NCBI RefSeq assembly: GCF_023227905.1
Contig: NZ_JALOCF010000063.1
Span: 1-20,551, forward strand
Source: Methylobacter sp.
Lineage (GTDB): Bacteria; Pseudomonadota; Gammaproteobacteria; Methylococcales; Methylomonadaceae
DNA length: 20,551 nt
Reading direction: 5' to 3'
In this document: piece by piece, positions 1 to 8,550 of the stretch
Layout: each line of letters opens with the position of its first letter
How positions within the stretch are numbered: the stretch's first letter is position 1
Notes under the pieces: model-generated
Databases searched by the model: none
Told to the model about the DNA's origin: nothing
What the model saw: only the letters and a program-made list of their open reading frames with translations
Program-made: the position numbers and the translations under genes

Positions 1-1182
1 TATTGATGCAACAACGCCCGCACCTACTGTACGACCACCCTCACGGATTGCAAAACGCAACCCTTCTTCCATGGCGATCGGTGAAATCAGCTTTACTTTT
101 ACCGAAATGTTATCGCCAGGCATAACCATTTCAACGCCTTCCGGCAATTCAACAGCCCCTGTCACGTCAGTCGTTCTGAAATAGAACTGTGGACGATAGC
201 CGTTAAAGAATGGAGTGTGACGACCACCCTCATCTTTAGACAAGATATAAATTTCCGAATTGAAGTATGAGTGCGGCTTAATGGTGCCTTTGTGCGCCAA
301 TACCTGTCCACGCTCAACATCATCTCTCTTTGTGCCTCTCAGCAGAATGCCGACATTATCGCCCGCCTGACCTTGATCAAGCAGCTTGCGAAACATTTCA
401 ACGCCAGTACAAGTCGTTGTGGTCGTTGGACGAATACCGACGATTTCAATTTCCTGCCCAACCTTGATAACGCCGCGTTCGATACGCCCGGTAACAACGG
501 TACCACGACCTGAAATCGAGAAGACGTCTTCAATCGGCATCAGGAACGCACCATCCACGGCTCTTTCCGGCAGCGGGATATAGCTGTCTAACGCGTCCAC
601 CAGCTTAACTACAGCAGGCACTCCGATGTCACTGGTATCGCCTTCCAACGCCTTCAAGGCTGAACCAATAACGATAGGCGTGTCATCGCCTGGAAAATCA
701 TACGTATCCAGCAGCTCGCGAATTTCCATTTCGACCAATTCAATCAGCTCTGCATCATCAACCATGTCCGCTTTATTCAGGAAGACCACAATATAAGGCA
801 CGCCCACCTGTCTTGACAGCAGGATATGCTCCCGGGTTTGCGGCATTGGACCATCAGCGGCCGAACAGACCAAAATAGCGCCGTCCATTTGTGCCGCACC
901 GGTAATCATGTTCTTTACATAGTCAGCATGGCCTGGGCAGTCAACGTGCGCATAATGACGCGTGGCTGATTCGTATTCGACGTGTGAGGTTGAAATGGTG
1001 ATACCACGTGCGCGCTCTTCTGGCGCATTGTCAATCTGATCAAAGGCTTTAACTTCTCCACCTTGGAGCTCAGCCATTACTTTGGTTAATGCAGCAGTTA
1101 AAGTAGTTTTACCATGATCGACGTGACCGATTGTGCCGACGTTTACGTGGGGCTTGCTACGTGAAAATTTTTCTTTGGCCAT
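1..1182 (-). CDS. tuf: Translation elongation factor Tu (3' end cut by window edge)
   Basis: EF-Tu is the cytosolic GTPase that delivers aminoacyl-tRNA to the ribosomal A site. Reading the minus strand from ATG at 1182 gives 394 uninterrupted codons running off the left edge. The final residues seen are GAGVVASI, so by the family's usual length only a couple of codons and the stop should be missing. The G-domain motifs are present: GHVDHGKT at residues 19-26, DCPGH near 81-85 and NKAD near 136-139, where E. coli has NKCD. Domains 2 and 3 follow, including RGTVVTGRIERG and the C-terminal REGGRTVGAG. The start is fixed by MAKEKF and an AGAGGTG ribosome-binding site about 8 nt upstream. It is the last gene of a tRNA-Tyr, tRNA-Gly, tRNA-Thr, tuf operon, equivalent to tufB of E. 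coli, and is presumably transcribed from the promoter at 1504-1532. Identification is secure. Confidence 0.98.
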   Translation of the reverse strand, partial: MAKEKFSRSKPHVNVGTIGHVDHGKTTLTAALTKVMAELQGGEVKAFDQIDNAPEERARGITISTSHVEYESATRHYAHVDCPGHADYVKNMITGAAQMDGAILVCSAADGPMPQTREHILLSRQVGVPYIVVFLNKADMVDDAELIELVEMEIRELLDTYDFPGDDTPIVIGSALKALEGDTSDIGVPAVVKLVDALDSYIPLPERAVDGAFLMPIEDVFSISGRGTVVTGRIERGVIKVGQEIEIVGIRPTTTTTCTGVEMFRKLLDQGQAGDNVGILLRGTKRDDVERGQVLAHKGTIKPHSYFNSEIYILSKDEGGRHTPFFNGYRPQFYFRTTDVTGAVELPEGVEMVMPGDNISVKVKLISPIAMEEGLRFAIREGGRTVGAGVVASI

Positions 1183-1215
1183 TTGAAATACACCTCTAAT
1201 AATCAACACAACACA

Positions 1216-1291
<76 letters not shown>

Positions 1292-1308
1292 TTAATATTT
1301 TTTGAATA

Positions 1309-1382
1309 TGGAGCGGGTGATGGGAATCGAACCCACGTGATCAGCTTGGAAGGCTGGAGTTCTACCATTGAACTACACCCGC
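1309..1382 (-). tRNA. tRNA-Gly (anticodon TCC)
   Basis: This is a 74-nt minus-strand cloverleaf. The acceptor arms GCGGGTG and CACCCGC pair, followed by T and an encoded CCA. The anticodon stem CCAGC/GCTGA holds a loop with TCC, decoding GGA/GGG. It is the middle tRNA of the Tyr-Gly-Thr group, with about 17-nt spacers on each side, which implies a single precursor. Confidence 0.97.
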
Positions 1383-1399
1383 GGATATTTTTTAATTGA

Positions 1400-1484
1400 T
1401 GGTGGAGGGGGGAGGATTCGAACCTCCGAAGGCAGAGCCGGCAGATTTACAGTCTGATCCCTTTGGCCGCTCGGGAACCCCTCC
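1400..1484 (-). tRNA. tRNA-Tyr (anticodon GTA)
   Basis: This 85-nt class II tRNA has a long variable arm, acceptor arms GGAGGGG and CCCCTCC, discriminator A and an encoded CCA. The anticodon stem CAGAC/ATCTG region carries GTA. It is the first gene after the promoter at 1504-1532 and so leads the tRNA-tuf operon. Confidence 0.97.
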
Positions 1485-1503
1485 GTTATCGGAAAACCCA
1501 GTC

Positions 1504-1532
1504 ATTATCTATCATTAAACTCATGATGTCAA
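1504..1532 (-). promoter_or_regulatory. Sigma-70 promoter of the tRNA-Tyr/Gly/Thr-tuf operon
   Basis: On the minus strand a perfect -35 box TTGACA (1527-1532) is followed after exactly 17 bp by GATAAT (1504-1509), five of six matches to the -10 consensus. Transcription would start about 12 bp before the mature 5' end of tRNA-Tyr at 1484. The -35 box lies 8 bp beyond the pth stop codon. Strength and placement fit a stable-RNA promoter. Growth-rate or stringent control is expected for such operons but cannot be shown from the sequence. Confidence 0.9.
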
Positions 1533-1540
1533 CGAATCAT

Positions 1541-2110
1541 TTACCTAGAATTCATTTTATTCATCACTACTACTATATCGCCCGTTACTATCTGCCCAAT
1601 ACAGTTCGCAGCAAAATCAAAAGCTGATAACATCAATTCCCAATCACTCTCGGAAGGGCTGGACAACACAAAATCCGCAACAACCCTTCCTACCAAAGGC
1701 CGGCCAATCCCTATTCTTAAGCGATAGAAATTTTTTGCCCCCAGATGAGCAATAATATCACGCAAACCATTATGCCCCGCATGACCACCATCCTTTTTTA
1801 GCCTTACTACACCAGGCTCAAAATCAAGCTCATCATGAACAACAAGAACCTCATCCGGCGTTAATTTATAGTATCTGGCAACCTTACCTACAGCCTGACC
1901 ACTTCGATTCATGAACGTGCCCGGCTTCAATAACAAAACCTTATTACCCGCAACCCCTATCTCCGCCAACTGCCCGTCAAATCGAGATTCGCTAACCCAG
2001 ACACCATTTGAATCCGATACCAATCTATCTAAAAACAAAAACCCGGCATTGTGCCGGGTTTTTTCGTACTGCCGACCTGGATTACCCAGACCAACTATAA
2101 GCTTAATCAT
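1541..2110 (-). CDS. pth: Peptidyl-tRNA hydrolase
   Basis: Pth cleaves the ester bond of peptidyl-tRNAs that drop off the ribosome and so recycles the tRNA. The 189-residue protein starts MIKLIVGLGNPG and carries the catalytic and substrate-binding residues at the E. coli positions: N10, H20 (in KTRHNAGF), N68 (in FMNRSG), D93 (in VVHDELD) and N114 (in GGHAGHNGLR). Length is normal for the family. It follows rplY by 18 bp with only a weak purine-rich stretch (AAGAA) as ribosome-binding site, so it probably shares the prs-rplY-pth transcript. The tRNA-tuf promoter begins just past its stop codon. Confidence 0.97.
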   Translation of the reverse strand: MIKLIVGLGNPGRQYEKTRHNAGFLFLDRLVSDSNGVWVSESRFDGQLAEIGVAGNKVLLLKPGTFMNRSGQAVGKVARYYKLTPDEVLVVHDELDFEPGVVRLKKDGGHAGHNGLRDIIAHLGAKNFYRLRIGIGRPLVGRVVADFVLSSPSESDWELMLSAFDFAANCIGQIVTGDIVVVMNKMNSR

Positions 2111-2128
2111 ATGATTTCTTATAGAGCA

Positions 2129-2728
2129 TTAAGCAACTTCATCTTTACTCGCCTTTGAAGCCATCATTGATGCAACAGGATGATCATGCTCAGGACCCTG
2201 AGCCAAAGCTACGATTTCAACACCCGCTGGCAAAACAATATCAGAAAGATGAACTGATTCACCAATATCCAAACCAACCAGATCCACTTCAATATAATCA
2301 GGCAAAGCAGTCGGCAAACAAGAAACCTCAACATCAATCATGGCATGAGCTACAATACCGCCCTTTTTTCCACCAACAGATGTTTGCTCATTAGTAAAAT
2401 GCAACGGCACATGCACTTTCAACGCTTCCGACATAGTTACTCTAAGAAAATCCATATGCAAGACTTGAAATTTTGCAGGATGACGCTGAACACCTTTCAG
2501 AACAGCTTTTTCTGTCTTGCCATCAACATTAATATCTAATACATGCGAATAAACCGCCTCATGCGCAAGGTGCTTAATTACTTCATTGTGATTCAGCATA
2601 AGCATTTGAGGCTCACTATGCCCGCCGTATATTACCGCTGGCACATTACCTGTGCGACGCGCTCTTTTGGCCGCGCTTTTACCTGATTGCCCACGACTTT
2701 CGGCAACAAACTCAAATACGTTAGACAT
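2129..2728 (-). CDS. rplY: 50S ribosomal protein L25/general stress protein Ctc
   Basis: L25 binds 5S rRNA in the large subunit. This is the long Ctc-type form of 199 residues. An N-terminal L25 domain (about residues 5-93, FEFVAESRGQSGKSAAKRAR onward) binds RNA. A C-terminal beta domain (about 98-185, containing PLHFTNEQTSVGGKKGG) is absent from the short E. coli L25. A good ribosome-binding site, GAGAGGAAA, lies directly before the ATG at 2728. It sits between prs and pth, as in Pseudomonas. It ends in an acidic/lysine-rich tail (SKASKDEVA). Confidence 0.96.
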   Translation of the reverse strand: MSNVFEFVAESRGQSGKSAAKRARRTGNVPAVIYGGHSEPQMLMLNHNEVIKHLAHEAVYSHVLDINVDGKTEKAVLKGVQRHPAKFQVLHMDFLRVTMSEALKVHVPLHFTNEQTSVGGKKGGIVAHAMIDVEVSCLPTALPDYIEVDLVGLDIGESVHLSDIVLPAGVEIVALAQGPEHDHPVASMMASKASKDEVA

Positions 2729-2786
2729 TTTCCTCTCAACCCCGTGCCACTAAGCACAACAAATTAAATTTTACAATCTACGACCG

Positions 2787-3740
2787 CTAATCCACATAGA
2801 GCGAACTTACCGACTCGCCGGCAGCTATACGCCTTATAGTTTCAGCCAACATCTCTGCGACGCTTAACTGTCTTATTCTGCCCGATTCAGCACCCTCTCG
2901 ACTCAATGGAATGGTATCAGTCACAACCAATTCATCCAGCTCTGAGTTATTTATATTTCTTAAAGCGGAACCCGACAGCACCGCATGAGTACAGTACGCA
3001 ACCACCTTAATCGCACCATGTTTTTTCAGCGCTTCAGCAGCATGGCACAATGTACCTGCCGTATCAACCAAGTCATCAATCAATACGCAACTGCGCCCAT
3101 CAACATCCCCAATAATATGCATAATCTCTGCAACATTAGCCTTGGGTCTGCGCTTATCGATAATCGCGAGGTCAGCATCATCCAAACGCTTTGCAAGCGC
3201 CCTAGCCCTAACGACACCACCAACATCCGGCGAAACGACAATCAAGTCTTTATATTTTTGTCGCCACACATCCCCAAGAAGAATAGGCGACGAGTAAACA
3301 TTGTCCACAGGTATGTCAAAAAAACCCTGAATTTGATCCGCATGCAAATCAACCGTCAAAACCCGATCAGCGCCCGCCTGCTCAATCATTTTTGCAACTA
3401 ATTTTGCACTAATTGGCACCCGAGCTGACCGCGACCTTCTGTCCTGCCTCGCATACCCATAATATGGCATAACCGCAGTTATTCGTGACGCCGAAGCCCG
3501 ATGAAGAGCGTCTATCATCACCAACAATTCCATTAAATTTTCATTTGTTGGAGAACAAGTCGGCTGAATAACAAAAACGTCCTTACCACGAACATTTTCT
3601 TCAATTTCTACAGCGATTTCCCCATCACTGAATCTGCCGACGGTCGCCATTCCGAGGCGCATATTGAGTTTCTTTACTATACCCTCTGACAAAGCTAAGT
3701 TAGCATTTCCAGAAAACACCATCACCGAGGTGTCACTCAT
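2787..3740 (-). CDS. prs: Ribose-phosphate pyrophosphokinase (PRPP synthase)
   Basis: Prs transfers pyrophosphate from ATP to ribose 5-phosphate and makes PRPP for nucleotide, histidine, tryptophan and NAD synthesis. The 317-residue product has the class I hallmarks: FSDGEIAVEI near residues 38-47, the TVDLHADQIQGFF metal/ATP region near 128-140, and the PRPP-binding loop VLIDDLVDTAGT near 218-229. The start chosen is ATG at 3740. A TTG one codon upstream (3743) is in frame, but GGAG sits 6 nt before the ATG and only 3 nt before the TTG. tRNA-Gln and ispE lie upstream and rplY downstream. Length matches the family. Confidence 0.97.
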   Translation of the reverse strand: MSDTSVMVFSGNANLALSEGIVKKLNMRLGMATVGRFSDGEIAVEIEENVRGKDVFVIQPTCSPTNENLMELLVMIDALHRASASRITAVMPYYGYARQDRRSRSARVPISAKLVAKMIEQAGADRVLTVDLHADQIQGFFDIPVDNVYSSPILLGDVWRQKYKDLIVVSPDVGGVVRARALAKRLDDADLAIIDKRRPKANVAEIMHIIGDVDGRSCVLIDDLVDTAGTLCHAAEALKKHGAIKVVAYCTHAVLSGSALRNINNSELDELVVTDTIPLSREGAESGRIRQLSVAEMLAETIRRIAAGESVSSLYVD

Positions 3741-3782
3741 CAAGCACTCCCAATAGAATTTAACTTAGCGGAGGTAAATAAA

Positions 3783-3857
3783 TGGCTGGGCCGCAAGGAT
3801 TCGAACCTTGGTATGCGGAGATCAAAACCCCGTGCCTTACCGCTTGGCGACGGCCCA
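3783..3857 (-). tRNA. tRNA-Gln (anticodon TTG)
   Basis: This 75-nt minus-strand cloverleaf has acceptor arms TGGGCCG and CGGCCCA, discriminator G and an encoded CCA. The anticodon loop TTTTGAT holds TTG. It lies between ispE (4 bp away) and prs (42 bp away). This embedding of a tRNA-Gln between ispE and prs is common in gammaproteobacteria and implies processing from a shared mRNA. Confidence 0.97.
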
Positions 3858-3861
3858 ATAA

Positions 3862-4743
3862 TCAAGATATATAGTTACCATTTTTAAGCTTTGAAAACAA
3901 AGGCGACTCATTTACACCTTTTACCAGGTACGCCTGCCATTTCTTTTGAAGTGACTGGTACGCACTGGACGCAGCTTTTTCTGAATCGAACTGTGCAAAT
4001 ACACAAGCCCCCGTTCCGGTTAACCTTGCCTCCGAAAACCCAGACAAATCAACCAAAGCATCCCTTACAGACTGGTAACGCTCACGAACCACCCCAAGAC
4101 AATCGTTTTGGTGTTGGCCCGCTATAAAGTCGGCTATTCTGATCGATTTACTATCCCGTGTCAAATTTTTAGATAAAAATATTTCTTTTGTATCTACATG
4201 ACAGTCTGGCTTTATCACCACAAACCACTGCTCGGGGATATCTATTCTTCCAAGTTTTTCTCCAACGCCTTCTGCCCATGCCGAATTGCCATATACAAAT
4301 ACAGGCACATCGGCGCCTAAGGCCAGCCCCAATTCCATCAATTTTTCCATTGATAATTGCAGCCCCCACAATGCATTCAGCACAACCAGCGTTGTTGCCG
4401 CATCAGAACTGCCGCCACCCAAACCTCCACCCATAGGCAGATTCTTTTTGACCTCGATACAAACCCCTTGCTCACAGCCTGTTTCTGCCTTTAGCAGCCT
4501 TGCAGCCCTAACCGTCAAATCATCCGCTTCAGGAACGCCGGGAATGAGGTTTAACAAACTTACCCGCCCGTCATCTACAGGATGAAATGTTATCCAATCG
4601 CATAACTCTATAAATTGAAATACTGTCTGCAGTAAATGATAACCATCGCTTCTTTGTCCGGTTATCCGTAACATTAAGTTCAATTTTGCCGGCGCCGGCC
4701 ATTCTTCCGCCCATGCGGACCGATTAATTTGTTTTTGTATCAT
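3862..4743 (-). CDS. ispE: 4-diphosphocytidyl-2-C-methyl-D-erythritol kinase
   Basis: IspE phosphorylates CDP-methylerythritol at the 2-hydroxyl in the non-mevalonate (MEP) isoprenoid pathway. The 293-residue protein is a GHMP kinase. It has PAPAKLNL with the conserved lysine at K20, the glycine-rich ATP loop PMGGGLGGGSSDA at 103-115, and the catalytic aspartate in LGADVPVF at D145. Its ATG (4743) lies inside the end of lolB, overlapping it by 20 bp, and there is no strong ribosome-binding site, which suggests translational coupling. The N-terminus is about ten residues longer than E. coli IspE, but the first methionine is the only ATG ahead of the conserved region. Confidence 0.96.
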   Translation of the reverse strand: MIQKQINRSAWAEEWPAPAKLNLMLRITGQRSDGYHLLQTVFQFIELCDWITFHPVDDGRVSLLNLIPGVPEADDLTVRAARLLKAETGCEQGVCIEVKKNLPMGGGLGGGSSDAATTLVVLNALWGLQLSMEKLMELGLALGADVPVFVYGNSAWAEGVGEKLGRIDIPEQWFVVIKPDCHVDTKEIFLSKNLTRDSKSIRIADFIAGQHQNDCLGVVRERYQSVRDALVDLSGFSEARLTGTGACVFAQFDSEKAASSAYQSLQKKWQAYLVKGVNESPLFSKLKNGNYIS

Positions 4744-5326
4744 TTATAACCCAGTGATCGATGATTAACTTTAATTTGACCTGCTTATTCATAACCATCA
4801 TTTTGAGCGGCATAGTGCCGTTTTCGACGGGTTGCATTTGCTTGTATTCACTCAACCATCCCGACTGATTAAAGCCGCTATCAGTATCTTTATACGAACC
4901 CGACGGCTCAGGCAGACCCACTACCCAATACCGCAATGACCGTACCGGAACAAACATGCCCAATTGTTGATTAATAAACTCTTCCGGTTGCGCTGATGAC
5001 TGCACATCATCCCCGCCTCGATCAATGGTAACGACATTTCCTTTTAACAGAATAATAACCGTCCCTTGGCCCATGGGCCCGGATAATTTTATATTCTCCC
5101 CTTCAGGACTGTGCTCCCAGCTTATATTAGCGGTCCAGGAATCATTTTGCCCCGTTAATGCCAACCGACCTTCAAACGACCAACGCTCCAAATCATAAAG
5201 ATATTGCCTCGCAACCCTTGAATACTGAGAACCAGGAGCACTTGGCTCAACAGGTACAACCGAACAAGCTGGCAACAGAAGAATCAAACACAACCCGACC
5301 AACAACCCTATTTTAAAATGCAACAC
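4724..5326 (-). CDS. lolB: Outer-membrane lipoprotein LolB
   Basis: LolB receives lipoproteins from LolA and inserts them into the inner leaflet of the outer membrane. The 200-residue product has a lipoprotein signal peptide (hydrophobic run at about 5-20, lipobox LLPAC, cysteine at 21). The following region fits LolB: WSFEGRLALTG, then WEHSPEGENIKLSGPMGQGT and SLRYWVVGLPEP. The start is probably GTG at 5326, one base after the TPR gene's stop, though the next codon, TTG, is also possible. The tight junction indicates one operon with the TPR gene and ispE, as in Pseudomonas. Confidence 0.93.
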   Translation of the reverse strand: MLHFKIGLLVGLCLILLLPACSVVPVEPSAPGSQYSRVARQYLYDLERWSFEGRLALTGQNDSWTANISWEHSPEGENIKLSGPMGQGTVIILLKGNVVTIDRGGDDVQSSAQPEEFINQQLGMFVPVRSLRYWVVGLPEPSGSYKDTDSGFNQSGWLSEYKQMQPVENGTMPLKMMVMNKQVKLKLIIDHWVINDTKTN

Positions 5327-5327
5327 G

Positions 5328-7073
5328 CTATTCTTCGCCGCTCAATAGTCTCTTTTGGAAATCCAATAAATATTCATCATCTGGGGCCTTTTTAATAGCC
5401 TTATCAAATATTTTTTTAGCCTCCTCTTTTCTACCCAAGACCCACAACACTTCGACAAGATGAGCCGCTATTTCACTTTCCTGTTGCTTCGCATAGGCTC
5501 GCTCAAGATAATCCAAGGCTTGTTCACGCCTGCCCAGTTTAAACTGCAACCATCCAAAGCTATCCATAATTACAGCCTCATTCGGTTGTAATTTGAGCGC
5601 CTGCTGTAGGTATTTTTCTGCCTCGGCATATCGACTGGCGTTAGCCAGCAAGCTATAACCCAATGCATTTAAGGCCTCAGCGTCACTGGGGTTTTGGACT
5701 AATATTTTTTTCAGGTCAGCTTCCAGCACATCCAACCTGTTAATCCGTTCCGCCATCAACGCACGCGTATATAACAAATCTCTTTGATCCGGATGAACAG
5801 CCAACGTATCAGTCAACAACTTAAACGCTTTTTCATACTGTCCCTGCTGGCCGTACAACCCAGCCTGCATCAAAGTAATACGCAGCTTTTGTTTTGGAAA
5901 TTGACCTGCCAATAAGTCCAACCGCGTGCCAGCTTCATCAAATTTTTTGTCTCTTACCAGCAATGAAACTGCCGACAACTTTGATTCAAAAACTAACTGC
6001 CCCTCAGTCACTTTGTCAAACCATGCCAACGCCTTTTCCGTATGCCCACGTTTTTCTTCTATTTTTCCCAAATAAAAATTGGCCTGGTTTTGCCATTCAG
6101 GCTGATCAAGCAACTGTTTAAAGATATCTTCAGATTTCTCATCATTATTCAACTGCAAATACACTAAAGCCAACGCAATCTGACTCTCAGTATCTTTCGG
6201 ATTGGCTATAACAATGCTTTGGTAAACATCTGCCGCAGCCTCATATTCCGCTGTCTTTATCAATACTTGCGCCAGTAGTTTTTTAAACTTGTCATTTTCG
6301 GGATATTTAAAAGATGCATTTCTCAGCAAGGTTTTTGCCTTATTTAAATCCCCTGAAAATACTGCTATCTGAGCCTGAAATATTAAGGCTTTATCCCAAT
6401 CAGGCTGAATATTCAAAGCCTGCTGCACTTTCTTTTCAGCCAGCACATTATTTTTCATTTCCATGGCTAATAATGACTGCACAAAATACACCACAGCCTG
6501 GTTAGGATTCTTCTCGCCTACAGCTTCCAGTACTTCATAAAAAAAACCAGACTTGTCATCTCTTTGCAGCACACTCGCCAATTCAAGCGCGGTCTTCTCA
6601 AACCCAGCAGGGTCTGTCTTCAATAGTGCACTTAAATGATCAACAGAAGCCTGCTTATCGTTAGCCCTCAATGCTGATAATGCAGCAATTTTTCTTGCCG
6701 TAGGATTTTTAGGGTCTTGTTTTAACCATAAAGAGACAGCCTCCTCTGTTTTATTGCTATCTCTCATATACATGGCAATTTTTGCCGCCCTTTCTGCAAA
6801 TCTTGGGTCATTAACACGCTTGGCAGCTTCCATGTAGCCCTCCAGTGCAACGGCATATTGACCTCTTTGCCCCGCAAGCTCTGCCGCCATTAACATATAC
6901 ATCACATCCGGATCTATTGCTGTTTTGATTTCGCTTTGCCGTGTTTCTTTCTTGGGTTCGGCTATCTTGACGGGCTCAAGCACTTCTTCTTGTGCGCTCG
7001 GTTTTTCAGGCGAGCTGGCGCAGCCATTAAGAAAAACAAGGATCAGCACTGGAAACAATCTAAAAATTAACAC
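5328..7073 (-). CDS. TPR-repeat lipoprotein of the hemA-lolB locus (PA4667-like)
   Basis: The 581-residue protein starts with a lipoprotein signal peptide (MLIFRLFPVL..., lipobox FLNGC, cysteine 18), then a charged linker, then helical tetratricopeptide repeats for nearly all of the rest (about 60-570). Repeat cores are visible, for example AEALNALGYSLLANASRYAEA, then YLQQALKLQPNEA and SFGWLQFKLGRREQALDYLERAY. TPRs are protein-binding scaffolds. The partner is unknown, and the lipobox predicts attachment to the periplasmic side of a membrane. The start is GTG at 7073, supported by AGGA 7 nt upstream. Gene position between hemA and lolB matches PA4667 of Pseudomonas aeruginosa; that orthology rests on synteny and architecture, not on a search. 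Confidence 0.88.
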   Translation of the reverse strand: MLIFRLFPVLILVFLNGCASSPEKPSAQEEVLEPVKIAEPKKETRQSEIKTAIDPDVMYMLMAAELAGQRGQYAVALEGYMEAAKRVNDPRFAERAAKIAMYMRDSNKTEEAVSLWLKQDPKNPTARKIAALSALRANDKQASVDHLSALLKTDPAGFEKTALELASVLQRDDKSGFFYEVLEAVGEKNPNQAVVYFVQSLLAMEMKNNVLAEKKVQQALNIQPDWDKALIFQAQIAVFSGDLNKAKTLLRNASFKYPENDKFKKLLAQVLIKTAEYEAAADVYQSIVIANPKDTESQIALALVYLQLNNDEKSEDIFKQLLDQPEWQNQANFYLGKIEEKRGHTEKALAWFDKVTEGQLVFESKLSAVSLLVRDKKFDEAGTRLDLLAGQFPKQKLRITLMQAGLYGQQGQYEKAFKLLTDTLAVHPDQRDLLYTRALMAERINRLDVLEADLKKILVQNPSDAEALNALGYSLLANASRYAEAEKYLQQALKLQPNEAVIMDSFGWLQFKLGRREQALDYLERAYAKQQESEIAAHLVEVLWVLGRKEEAKKIFDKAIKKAPDDEYLLDFQKRLLSGEE

Positions 7074-7124
7074 ACAATCGTCCTATTTATTGTCTACAAG
7101 TATTTTCGCTATAGATTATCAGAA

Positions 7125-7151
7125 AAATCAGCCGAGTCGGATAGCTGATTT
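7125..7151. repeat. 8-bp inverted repeat in the hemA/TPR divergent spacer
   Basis: AAATCAGC (7125-7132) and GCTGATTT (7144-7151) are perfect complements around an 11-bp centre. It lies between the divergent TPR gene and hemA, just ahead of the proposed hemA promoter, so an operator is conceivable. No T-run follows on either strand, which argues against a terminator. Confidence 0.4.
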
Positions 7152-7158
7152 ATTCCAT

Positions 7159-7187
7159 TTGGATAATGCCATTATATTTCTTAGAAT
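7159..7187 (+). promoter_or_regulatory. Possible hemA promoter
   Basis: TTGGAT (7159-7164) is followed after 17 bp by TAGAAT (7182-7187), with three and five matches to the sigma-70 hexamers. It is the best-spaced plus-strand pair in the divergent spacer. It would give a leader of about 95 nt that contains the inverted repeat at 7211-7284. Weak -35 box, so only tentative. Confidence 0.4.
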
Positions 7188-7210
7188 AAACTGACATAAT
7201 ACAGACCTTA

Positions 7211-7284
7211 AGGCTCAAGGTAAAAGGTTCGCATTTTAAAAAACCGACTTACACATTGAACCTTGAACCCTTTACCATGAACCT
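7211..7284. repeat. Imperfect 20-bp inverted repeat in the hemA leader
   Basis: The arms 7211-7230 (AGGCTCAAGGTAAAAGGTTC) and 7265-7284 (GAACCCTTTACCATGAACCT) pair at 17 of 20 positions across a 34-nt loop. The right arm ends 6 nt before the hemA ATG. It could be a leader RNA hairpin affecting hemA translation, or a small palindromic repeat of the REP/MITE kind. Which one cannot be decided from one copy. Confidence 0.6.
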
Positions 7285-7290
7285 AAGCAC

Positions 7291-8550
7291 ATGACACTTC
7301 TTGCAGTTGGGATTAATTACAATACCGCGCCAGTCTCGATACGCGAGCGCCTGTCATTCCCTGCCGATATTCTGGAATCCTCGTTGAAGGAACTGTGGCG
7401 CATCAAAGGAATCAATGAAGCGGCCATACTGTCGACCTGTAACCGCACTGAATTTTACTGCACATCAACCACAGCGAATAAACAGATCCTGATCGACTGG
7501 GTTGCCCAGAGCAAACAAATCAGTGCTGCCGATTTTACGCCCTATCTATACTGCCATACCGATAGCGATCTCATTCGCCATATGTTTCGAGTGGCTTGCG
7601 GCCTGGACTCCATGATTCTGGGAGAACCGCAAATTCTGGGGCAGATGAAAACCGCTTATCAGGCCGCCTATGAAGCAGGAACGCTAGGCAAACGCTTGGG
7701 CAGACTTTTTCAGTACACTTTTACCGCCGCCAAAAAAGTGCGCACTGACACAGCCATCGGCTCCAGTCCGGTGTCGGTTGCCTTTGCCGCCGTTCAACTG
7801 GCACAGCAAATCTTTGACAAACTCAGCGAACAGACCGCCCTGTTAATAGGCGCAGGTGAAACCATAGAGTTGACCGCCCGACATTTATCGCAACAAGGCA
7901 TTGGCCGCATTATTATCGCTAATCGCACCTACGACAAAGCCCACGCATTGGCCGCGCAATTTAACGGCTACGCGATCGCCTTGTCGGAGTTACCCGCGCA
8001 TCTGGCCGAAGCCGATATCGTTATCTCGTCAACTGCCAGTCAATTGCCGATACTCGGCAAAGGCCGAGTTGAAAGCGCCTTAAAAAAACGCAAACATAAA
8101 CCGATGTTCATGGTGGATCTTGCTGTTCCCCGGGATATCGAGGCGGAAGTCGAACAGCTTAGAGATGTCTATCTTTATACTATTGACGACTTGCAGAACA
8201 CCATAGATCAAAACATGAATTCCCGCCGCCTTGCGGCAGAACAGGCCGAAGAAATAATCGACACTCAAGTTGACCATTTCCTGGCTTGGCTGCGCGCCCA
8301 AGGCGCTCAATCAACTATTCAGGATTATCGCCAGCAAGCCGAGCAATCCCGTGACGAAGCTTTGCAAAAAGCAATAGGCTTGTTAAAAAGCGGCGTCCCC
8401 GCAGAGCAAGTCCTTAACCGATTGGCTCACAGCCTGACCAACAAACTCATCCATACGCCAAGCACCCAAATCAGAGCGGCAGCCGAAAACGAGCGCCACG
8501 ATTTGATTGCCGCCGCTCGCGAAATTTTTAAATTATCCAAATCTCAATGA
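7291..8550 (+). CDS. hemA: Glutamyl-tRNA reductase
   Basis: HemA reduces glutamyl-tRNA(Glu) with NADPH to glutamate-1-semialdehyde, the first committed step of tetrapyrrole synthesis in most bacteria. The 419-residue protein has the catalytic cysteine C50 in LSTCNRTEFY, the histidine at H97 (IRHMFRVACGLDSMILGEPQ) and the NADPH-binding segment LLIGAGETIELTARHL near 187-202. It ends with the helical dimerisation domain. The ATG at 7291 starts the conserved MTLLAVGINYNTAPVSIRER. No clear Shine-Dalgarno sequence precedes it; the upstream bases belong to an inverted repeat. It overlaps prfA by ATGA, so the two are translationally coupled. Confidence 0.97.
   Translation: MTLLAVGINYNTAPVSIRERLSFPADILESSLKELWRIKGINEAAILSTCNRTEFYCTSTTANKQILIDWVAQSKQISAADFTPYLYCHTDSDLIRHMFRVACGLDSMILGEPQILGQMKTAYQAAYEAGTLGKRLGRLFQYTFTAAKKVRTDTAIGSSPVSVAFAAVQLAQQIFDKLSEQTALLIGAGETIELTARHLSQQGIGRIIIANRTYDKAHALAAQFNGYAIALSELPAHLAEADIVISSTASQLPILGKGRVESALKKRKHKPMFMVDLAVPRDIEAEVEQLRDVYLYTIDDLQNTIDQNMNSRRLAAEQAEEIIDTQVDHFLAWLRAQGAQSTIQDYRQQAEQSRDEALQKAIGLLKSGVPAEQVLNRLAHSLTNKLIHTPSTQIRAAAENERHDLIAAAREIFKLSKSQ

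Noticed and set aside
2985..3401. A 138-codon plus-strand frame opposite prs
   Set aside because: It lies wholly inside the conserved prs gene on the other strand and has no family features or ribosome-binding site.
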